Positions 27,803-33,280 of a stretch of 33,280 nucleotides of DNA are shown here, piece by piece. Numbering within the stretch: position 1 is the first letter of the stretch; each line of letters starts with the position of its first letter. The notes under the pieces are model-generated. The model was given only the letters and a program-made list of their open reading frames with translations, was not told the DNA's origin and ran no database searches. This DNA comes from Aurantimonas aggregata (GTDB lineage Bacteria > Pseudomonadota > Alphaproteobacteria > Rhizobiales > Rhizobiaceae), in NCBI RefSeq assembly GCF_010500835.1, contig NZ_JAAAMJ010000028.1, forward strand, positions 1 through 33,280, written 5' to 3'. Position numbers and translations under genes: made by a program.

Positions 27803-29087
27803 ATCCCGAACGACGACTGGCGGCCGTCAATTTCGCAGAAGAACAATTTTCTCTGGAATGCTTGTCGGAGCGTTTGCGCTCGCATCCATCTTCTCCGGCC
27901 TGTCCCCCGCGATGGCTGAGGAACGGAGCTGGATCGGTACGTGGATGGCGAGTCCGCAACCCATCTGGGGTTCGGATTTCGCTTTCCCGACCAAAATCCC
28001 AGCATCAGTAAAGGATCAGACCATTCGCCAGGTCGTGCGGATCAGCCTCGGCGGCTCGCGGATACGCCTCGTCTTCTCTAACGCCTATGGCGACCGTCCG
28101 ATGAGGATCGGGGGTGCGAGCGTAGGGCTCGCGGGTGAAAGCGGGGCGGCCGAGCCGGGTACGATCCGCAGAATCACGTTTGGCGGCAAAGATGACATTG
28201 TTGTTCCGCCGGGCGCTCCAGCTGTGAGCGATCCACTTGAACTGACCGTCGATGCACATGGGAAGCTCGCCGTCTCGATCTACCTTCCAGACGACACACC
28301 GCTGACCACTTTCCATTGGGATGGCCGCCAGACGGCGTGGTTTGGCGAGGGAGATCTCACCCAGGCCGAAGACTTCCCGGAGACAGCGATCACGGATGCT
28401 CGCGTTTTTCTCAACGAAGTGCTGGTCGATACACCGAATGAGGGCGCGGTTGTTGTCGTCGGGGATTCGATCACCGACGGGAATGGAACAACGATCGACG
28501 CCGACACCCGTTGGCCGGATTTGCTAGCGAAGCGCCTCGCTCCGCATCAGATCGCAGTGCTGAACGGCGGCATCTCTGGCGGCAGGCTTCTTCAGGACAA
28601 GATGGGTGTGAACGTCGCCGCACGTTTGCGGCGGGATGTGTTCTCGCAGCCGAACCTGAAGGCGGTCATCGTTCTCATCGGCATCAATGACATTTCCTGG
28701 CCGGGCACTGGCTTCGCTCCGAACCAGGTCCGGCCGACAGCTGACGCTATGATTGCTGGGTATCAGCAACTCATCGCGCTGGCGGATGCGAACAATGTCC
28801 GGCTCATCGGGGCGACTTTGCCGCCATTCGAAGGCGCGCTCAACGGAACGCCGCTCGGCAACTACTACGATCCCGAAAAGGACGCGCTGCGTCACGAGAT
28901 CAATCGCTGGATCAGGGAAAGGGGCGCGTTCGACGCCATCGTGGATTTCGACGCGGTGCTTCGAGATCCAGGGCATCCGGCGCGGATCAATCCGGCGTTC
29001 GATTCCGGCGACCATCTTCATCCCGGCGACGAGGGCAATCGGGCGATGGCCGACGCCATCGACCTCGATGCGCTACTCGGCCGCTGA
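27792..29087 (+). CDS. secreted GDSL/SGNH hydrolase
   Basis: A 431-residue exported esterase or lipase-like enzyme. The leader has RRRTIF followed by a hydrophobic stretch (GMLVGAFALASIFSGL) and ends AMA near residue 42; twin-arginine export is possible. The SGNH blocks are complete: GDSITDG (Ser226), GGISGG (Gly of block II, about 259-264), GIND (Asn299) and DHLH (Asp407, His410). An N-terminal domain of about 170 residues precedes the catalytic part, as in rhamnogalacturonan acetylesterase-like and related large SGNH members. The natural ester is unknown. It sits between the MFS gene and an aldo/keto reductase in one apparent operon. Confidence 0.92.
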   Translation: MPTESRTTTGGRQFRRRTIFSGMLVGAFALASIFSGLSPAMAEERSWIGTWMASPQPIWGSDFAFPTKIPASVKDQTIRQVVRISLGGSRIRLVFSNAYGDRPMRIGGASVGLAGESGAAEPGTIRRITFGGKDDIVVPPGAPAVSDPLELTVDAHGKLAVSIYLPDDTPLTTFHWDGRQTAWFGEGDLTQAEDFPETAITDARVFLNEVLVDTPNEGAVVVVGDSITDGNGTTIDADTRWPDLLAKRLAPHQIAVLNGGISGGRLLQDKMGVNVAARLRRDVFSQPNLKAVIVLIGINDISWPGTGFAPNQVRPTADAMIAGYQQLIALADANNVRLIGATLPPFEGALNGTPLGNYYDPEKDALRHEINRWIRERGAFDAIVDFDAVLRDPGHPARINPAFDSGDHLHPGDEGNRAMADAIDLDALLGR

Positions 29088-29118
29088 TCCATCCTTCCCA
29101 TAACGAAAGGACAATCTC

Positions 29119-30156
29119 ATGGAATATCGCTATCTCGGCAAATCTGGTCTCAAGGTTTCGGCCCTCAGTTTCGGCGCGGGCACCTTTGGCGGCACAGGTC
29201 CGCTCTTCAGCAACTGGGGCAATTCGGATGCGACGGAAGCCCGCGGCCTCATCGACATATGTCTCGAGGCCGGCATCAATCTGTTCGACACGGCGGATGT
29301 TTATTCCGACGGCGCATCGGAAGAGGTGCTGGGCGAAGCCATCAAGGGACGGCGCGATAGTGTGCTGATCTCGACCAAGACCAGCTTGCCTATGGGCGAC
29401 GGTCCGAACGACGCCGGTTCATCTCGTTTCCGGTTGATCCGTGCAGTGGACGACGCGCTGCGCCGTCTTCAGACCGATTATATCGACATCTTTCAGCTTC
29501 ACGCCTTCGACGCCTTCACGCCAGTCGAGGACGTGCTGTCGACCCTCGATACGCTCGTGCGGGCCGGCAAAATCCGCTACGTCGGCGTCTCAAACTTCTC
29601 CGGCTGGCAGGTGATGAAATCCCTAGCCGTGGCAGACCGATATGGCTGGCCGCGCTATATCGTTAATCAGGTGTATTATTCGCTGGTCGGGCGTGATTAC
29701 GAGTGGGATCTAATGCCGCTCGGGGCAGATCAAGGCCTCGGCGCGATGATATGGAGCCCGCTCGGCTGGGGACGGCTGACGGGTAAGATTCGGCGGGGTA
29801 CTACGCTCCCTGAAGGCAGCCGCCTGCACGAAACCGCGAGCTTCGGCCCCCCGGTGGAGGATGAACATCTCTACCGCGTTGTCGATGCGCTCGACGCGAT
29901 AGCTGAGGAAACTGGTAAAACCGTTCCGCAAATCGCGTTGAACTGGCTTTTGCAGCGTCCCACGGTTTCCTCGGTCATTATCGGTGCGCGTAACGAGGAA
30001 CAGCTTCGCCAGAACCTAGGCGCAGTCGGTTGGAATCTGACGCCGGAGCAGATAGCGAGACTGGACTTGGCTAGCGCTGTCGTCGCGCCTTATCCCCATT
30101 CCCCTTATCGCCGGCAGGAAGGTTTCGCACGGTTGAATCCTCCTATCGCGGGTTGA
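29119..30156 (+). CDS. aldo/keto reductase
   Basis: Cytoplasmic NADPH-dependent oxidoreductase with a TIM-barrel fold, 345 residues. The catalytic tetrad is Asp57 and Tyr62 (FDTADVY), Lys87 (LISTK) and His128 (FQLHAF). The cofactor loop is YSLVGRDYEWDLMPLGADQGLG and WSPLGWGRLTGK, with the phosphate-binding IIGARNEEQLRQNL near the end. It resembles the YajO/YghZ-like group that reduces aldehydes and ketosugars; substrate is not predictable. ATG 29119 has AAAGGAC upstream and lies 31 bp after the esterase, so it is likely in the LysR-controlled operon. Confidence 0.94.
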   Translation: MEYRYLGKSGLKVSALSFGAGTFGGTGPLFSNWGNSDATEARGLIDICLEAGINLFDTADVYSDGASEEVLGEAIKGRRDSVLISTKTSLPMGDGPNDAGSSRFRLIRAVDDALRRLQTDYIDIFQLHAFDAFTPVEDVLSTLDTLVRAGKIRYVGVSNFSGWQVMKSLAVADRYGWPRYIVNQVYYSLVGRDYEWDLMPLGADQGLGAMIWSPLGWGRLTGKIRRGTTLPEGSRLHETASFGPPVEDEHLYRVVDALDAIAEETGKTVPQIALNWLLQRPTVSSVIIGARNEEQLRQNLGAVGWNLTPEQIARLDLASAVVAPYPHSPYRRQEGFARLNPPIAG

Positions 30157-30163
30157 AGGCCGG

Positions 30164-30316
30164 ATGGCGGGGCGCCCTGTTACCTTTGAGCTTCGCCATC
30201 TGTGCTCCTTCGTGGTTGCGGCTGAACATCGTAGCTTCTGCAAGGCGGGCGCCAACATCGATTTTCAGGTGCTGGCTATCAGCGCTTCATCACCGGCGGC
30301 GTGCTATGCGCGGTAA
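30164..30316 (+). pseudogene. LysR HTH remnant
   Basis: A 50-residue frame starting 7 bp after the reductase stop, with AAGG before ATG 30164. FELRHLCSFVVAAEHRSFCK and AGANIDFQVLAIS align with the first 40 residues of LysR regulators, including the recognition-helix region, then the homology ends (about 30280) and the frame runs out at 30316. It looks like the start of a LysR gene truncated where the next LysR gene begins. Confidence 0.65.
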
Positions 30317-31244
30317 GCACTCCGCCAGATTCGAACTCCGCCATCTGCGTTATGTTATCGCGATGGCGGAGTTTGGCGGTATCCGGAAGGCGGCCCGGAC
30401 GCTGGGTGTTCAACCGTCGACGATTAGCCGGCGGGTTCGCGATCTGGAAGATGAGATCGGTGCTGCCTTGTTCATTCGTGCTCATGGCGGTGTCAGCCTC
30501 ACCTACGCAGGCGAACGGTTTCTCCAGCGGGCGCGCAAGGCGATCGATCACGTCAGTTATGCCGCCCAGGACGCTTGCGTCATCGGGCGAGGTCAGGAGG
30601 GTGTCGTTCGGATTGGCTTGATGTCTTCACTGGCGTCGGGGTTCCTGCCTGAGCTGGTGGAAGCCTACTACGCTGATCATGCGGGGGTCCGGCTCGAATA
30701 TAGCGAAGGTGGGCCAGCCGATCACGTGTCGGCCGTGCAGCAGCACAGGCTGGACGTCGCATTTCTTACCGGGACAACAACGGTCGAGGATTGCGACCTC
30801 GCGCATCTGTGGAACGAGCGGATTTATGTCGTGATGCCGACCAAGCACGAACTGGCTGAAAAGGAGGAGATCGCGTGGCGTGATCTCCATGGGCAGCGTT
30901 TCATCGTGAGCGAGGCGCAGCCAGGACCGGAAATTCACGACTATCTGGTGGAGCACCTGTCGTCTCTCGGCCATTCCCCCAACATTCAGCGACAGGCGGT
31001 CTATCGCGACACGCTGATGCAGATCGTCGCCGGAGGAAGCAGCCTGACGCTGACCAGCGAAGCAACGATTGCGGCACAGTTCCCTGGTGTCGCCTATCGC
31101 CCACTCGCCAACGAGATCTTGCCCTTTTGCGCGGTCTGGTCGCCGAAAAACGATAATCCTGCCTTCCGGCGCCTTCTCAGTCTGGCCAAGGTCAGGTCGA
31201 CAAAATGGCTGAGGATGGGAGGGCCTGGCGTTGAGCCCGCTTGA
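30306..31244 (+). CDS. LysR-family regulator
   Basis: A 312-residue transcription factor with the HTH at FELRHLRYVIAMAEFGGIRK, RTLGVQPSTISRRVRDLEDE, and the wing FIRAHGGVSLTYAGERF. The effector domain follows, with EYSEGGPADHVSAVQQHRLDVAFLTG and a typical ligand-loop LTLTSEATIA. ATG 30306 is chosen because the HTH begins a few residues later; a longer frame to 30153 would read through the LysR stub region and has no support. The ribosome binding site is weak. Target unknown; no adjacent divergent gene, so it may act in trans or be a transferred orphan. Confidence 0.9.
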   Translation: MRGKHSARFELRHLRYVIAMAEFGGIRKAARTLGVQPSTISRRVRDLEDEIGAALFIRAHGGVSLTYAGERFLQRARKAIDHVSYAAQDACVIGRGQEGVVRIGLMSSLASGFLPELVEAYYADHAGVRLEYSEGGPADHVSAVQQHRLDVAFLTGTTTVEDCDLAHLWNERIYVVMPTKHELAEKEEIAWRDLHGQRFIVSEAQPGPEIHDYLVEHLSSLGHSPNIQRQAVYRDTLMQIVAGGSSLTLTSEATIAAQFPGVAYRPLANEILPFCAVWSPKNDNPAFRRLLSLAKVRSTKWLRMGGPGVEPA

Positions 31245-31352
31245 GATAAATCCCTCATAGGGCATCGCAATTTAACGGCTAGCCGGTATCGGCGCGGAAT
31301 TGACGGTCACCCGCCCTTGTCAGAGCTTTGAACGAGCGACCGCCTGCAGCGG

Positions 31353-31997
31353 TCACAGGTTAGAATTCTGTCGCGCGCGGCGGTCACTTCTTGTGACCAT
31401 CGCGAGGATGGTTTCGAACAGTTCGTCGCGCGCCTGCTCGGCGGTGATTTCTCCGGCCGCAGCGGCGTAGGAGAGCGCCTCGGCGGCACCGAGCATCGCC
31501 CAAAGGCCGGCTGGAGCGATAGCTCCGTTTTCGGCGAACGGGGCGAGGGCGTTTCGGCATTTCTCTGCGAAGGCCACTTCGTACTCGCGTTTGATCTTCT
31601 CCATCTCGGGGGAACCGGCTAACGCCGCGATCACACCTGGTATCTCGCGACCCTGGAGAAGCACGCAATCTACATAAGAAGACGCGATAACCTCAGCCCT
31701 GTGCGTTAGGGTCGGTTCGCTTGCCTCAAGCGCGGACTGCATGAGTTCATTTTGACGCGCGTCATACTCCCGGTAGAGCGCCGCCAGCAGGCGAGGACGC
31801 GTGCCGAAATGGTCGTAAACCACCGGTTTCGTGACGCCCGACTGCTCAGCAAGCCGACCAAGCGTCAAGGCTTCCGTTCCCTCCTCCCGGACCAGCCGCC
31901 ATGCGGTCTCCATAAGCTGACGATATCGGTCCTCCCGCAATAGGCGACGACGCGGTGGCGGCTTATTAGCCCCCTTTTTTTGATCGGTGCTTGACAT
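31353..31997 (-). CDS. TetR-family repressor
   Basis: A 214-residue regulator. The basic head (KPPPRRRLLREDRYRQ) precedes a TetR_N HTH (LMETAWRLVREEGTEALTLG, RLAEQSGVTKPVVYDHF, about residues 24-68). The ligand-binding domain is all helical. A longer frame to 32096 runs through the promoter region; ATG 31997 is the reasonable start. It is divergent from the aminotransferase at 32077 with a palindromic candidate operator between, so it likely represses that gene and itself. Ligand unknown. Confidence 0.9.
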   Translation of the reverse strand: MSSTDQKKGANKPPPRRRLLREDRYRQLMETAWRLVREEGTEALTLGRLAEQSGVTKPVVYDHFGTRPRLLAALYREYDARQNELMQSALEASEPTLTHRAEVIASSYVDCVLLQGREIPGVIAALAGSPEMEKIKREYEVAFAEKCRNALAPFAENGAIAPAGLWAMLGAAEALSYAAAAGEITAEQARDELFETILAMVTRSDRRARQNSNL

Positions 31998-32034
31998 ATC
32001 TATATACCAAAAGTAACTTACTAGTAGTATATAG
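31991..32034. promoter_or_regulatory. palindromic operator and promoter between tetR and aminotransferase
   Basis: Two nested inverted repeats share the divergent gap: outer CTATATAC (32000-32007) and GTATATAG (32027-32034), and inner AGTAA-C-TTACT (32012-32022). Rightward, TTGACA (31991-31996) and TAACTT (32014-32019) form a 17-bp-spaced promoter overlapping the inner repeat. This is the usual layout for TetR repression. Confidence 0.6.
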
Positions 32035-32076
32035 CCTAGTCCTTTCATCCGCAATTGGCGAGCAGGAGCATTCCAG

Positions 32077-32886
32077 ATGTCAGATAGGTCTTTCATCGTT
32101 CAACGTAATGGTCGGTCCGCGAATGCCGAGGAATTGGCGCCGCTCGCTTTCGCGGGTTACGCTCACTTCACTGCCATGCAGGTCCGCGGCGGCCAAGTCA
32201 GAGGCCTCGACCTCCACCTGGAGCGGTTGCGTTCTGCCTCGCTGGATTTGTTCGGTCAGGCCATGCCCGACGATCGTATGCGGGCGTACTTGCGGGAGGC
32301 GCTTAGGGCTGGTCCGGCTGATCTCTCACTGACGGCCACAGTGTACTCACCGGCCGGCGAGTTCACTGTTGCCGGGGCTGATGTGGAGCCAGAGGTGTTG
32401 ATCCGTACGGGACCGGCGTCGTCCGGCCCAGACGGCCCGCTTCAACTAGCGACGGTAGAGTACGAACGGATACTCCCAGCGGTGAAACATGTTGGCGAGG
32501 TGGCCAAGACTTACTTCCTTCGTCAGGCCGTTGAACAAGGCTTTGACGATGTCGCTTTCGTTGACCGTCGCGGTCGGCTTAGCGAGGGGTCCATATGGAA
32601 TTTGGCGTTTTGGGACGGCGACGCGGTGGTATGGCCTGCAGCTGAGATGCTGGGTGGCACCACGATGGACATTGTCCGCCGCCAACTGGATCGCCTTAGT
32701 GTCCCTCAGCGCGTCCACGACGTGACGCTTGCTGAGCTTTCGAAGCTGGCCGGGGCTGTGGTCATGAACTCATGGACGCCGGGTGTGGCGGTACAACGGA
32801 TCGGCTCCGTCTCCGTGCCTGAGGCGTCGCCCTTTCTCGAACTGCTTCACCGGGCGTACCAGGCTGAACCACTCGTCTCGCCGTGA
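32077..32886 (+). CDS. class IV (branched-chain/ADC lyase-like) aminotransferase
   Basis: PLP-dependent fold-type IV protein of 269 residues. The substrate-side segment RGGQVRGLDLHLERLRSASL, the lysine region VAKTYFLRQAVEQGFDDVAF, and the phosphate-binding stretch LSEGSIWNLAF followed by LGGTTMDIVRRQ are the family landmarks in order. It could be a D-amino acid, branched-chain or aminodeoxychorismate-type member; residues do not decide. It is divergent from a TetR gene with a shared operator, so its expression is probably ligand-induced. Confidence 0.85.
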   Translation: MSDRSFIVQRNGRSANAEELAPLAFAGYAHFTAMQVRGGQVRGLDLHLERLRSASLDLFGQAMPDDRMRAYLREALRAGPADLSLTATVYSPAGEFTVAGADVEPEVLIRTGPASSGPDGPLQLATVEYERILPAVKHVGEVAKTYFLRQAVEQGFDDVAFVDRRGRLSEGSIWNLAFWDGDAVVWPAAEMLGGTTMDIVRRQLDRLSVPQRVHDVTLAELSKLAGAVVMNSWTPGVAVQRIGSVSVPEASPFLELLHRAYQAEPLVSP

Positions 32887-33154
32887 GACGCGCCCGACAG
32901 AATCCATTGTTGAAACTCGAAGCATTTTCGCGAGTTGGCCGACAATTCTTTCCAGTCTCAAAGCGCTTTTGGAGGTAAACGAACCTGTTTCCGGCGCTAA
33001 ACGCTGGAAGTCCCGATGGGATCGAACAGAAGGCTGCAGAAGATCTGGTCGCGCGTGCACATCAGATCTGCCCGTATTCTAACGCTGTACGTGGCAACAT
33101 CGAGGTCATTCTCACTGTGGCCGTCAGTTGAAACGTCGATTGGTGTCAGGTTAA
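32887..33154. other. gene-free interval before the insertion sequence
   Basis: No convincing gene on either strand. A leftward 78-codon frame (33233-32997) exists but crosses the presumed element end and has no recognisable motifs. It ends in TTAA (33151-33154), which fits the YTAR target of IS5-family IS427-group elements. Confidence 0.4.
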
Positions 33155-33280
33155 GAGCCCGATTTGAAAGAGGTTGAGCGATATCAGTGAGTTGTGATTC
33201 CTCGTCGTTGTCGAGACGATGGAGGATGATCATGACCTGGACTGATACCGCCCGGCGCGAGCATAATCGGGATCGGGCGC
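33155..33280 (+). mobile_element. left end of an IS5-family (IS427-like) element, cut by window end
   Basis: The element is inferred from the transposase start at 33232, the TTAA just before GAGCCCGATTTGAAAG at 33155, and the roughly 77-base distance from end to ATG that is usual for these elements. The right end and inverted repeat lie outside the window, so the boundary is provisional. Confidence 0.5.
33232..33280 (+). CDS. IS5-family transposase, N-terminus only
   Basis: ATG 33232 with GGAGG ahead begins MTWTDTARREHNRDRA and continues past the window. This opening closely resembles the start of IS5/IS427-group DDE transposases (M-x-W-T-x-x-x-R-x-x-x). Only 16 residues can be seen, so the call rests on start, ribosome binding site and context. 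Confidence 0.6.
   Translation, partial: MTWTDTARREHNRDRA

Noticed and set aside
32997-33233. 78-codon leftward frame near the right edge
   Set aside because: It crosses the presumed IS boundary and has no motif or good start signal.

Overview
The window is a GC-rich (roughly 60-65 % by eye) bacterial chromosomal or plasmid segment. Protein styles (YHS-containing Cu-ATPase beside an APC permease, DUF302 protein, Rhizobiales/Sphingomonad-like LysR and HipA fragments, an apparent IS5-family transposase start) suggest an alphaproteobacterium. I cannot decide between Hyphomicrobiales, Sphingomonadales and Rhodobacterales from sequence alone. The layout is a mosaic of accessory modules with several scars.

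Region 1 (about 0.2-19.3 kb) is a copper/silver homeostasis island. A CueR-type MerR regulator (5887-6339) has the signature residues S77, C112 and C120. Four near-identical CueR-like promoters (TTGACC/T, a CTCC(A/C)AT dyad and a 19-bp spacer) lie in two divergent pairs. The first pair drives an RND pump operon leftward (membrane fusion protein, then HAE1-type permease) and cueR itself rightward. The second pair drives a leftward four-gene operon (CopA ATPase, glutaredoxin, Fsr-like MFS exporter, 2Fe-2S/FAD/NAD reductase) and a rightward copZ plus small exported proteins. Further right are a multicopper oxidase stub, a small frameshifted membrane peptide, a DUF302 protein coupled to a four-helix membrane protein, an APC permease, a second Cu-ATPase with YHS and metal-binding N-terminal domains, a methyltransferase, and a second CueR-like gene that has lost its first DNA-binding helix.

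Region 2 (about 19.3-23.6 kb) is a leftward string of genes that looks like the wreck of a toxin or defence-type locus. It holds a 5'-truncated HipA kinase, a protein with a possible PD-(D/E)xK nuclease core translationally coupled to it, a RecF/RloC-like ATPase with Walker A and a zinc-hook CxxC but no visible C-terminal ATPase half, an unknown protein in the same frame separated by a single TGA, and a 36-codon gene stub fused to the broken merR. This is the least explained part of the window.

Region 3 (about 23.6-25.4 kb) is an integration module: a structured, gene-free spacer, a P4-type tyrosine integrase, and a convergent AlpA-like regulator whose end overlaps the integrase end.

Region 4 (about 25.6-33.3 kb) carries a LysR regulator divergent from an MFS exporter (broken by a one-base deletion), a GDSL/SGNH esterase and an aldo/keto reductase. 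Then come a LysR HTH stub, an intact second LysR, a TetR regulator divergent from a class IV aminotransferase with a palindromic operator between them, and the left end of what is probably an IS5-family element running off the window.
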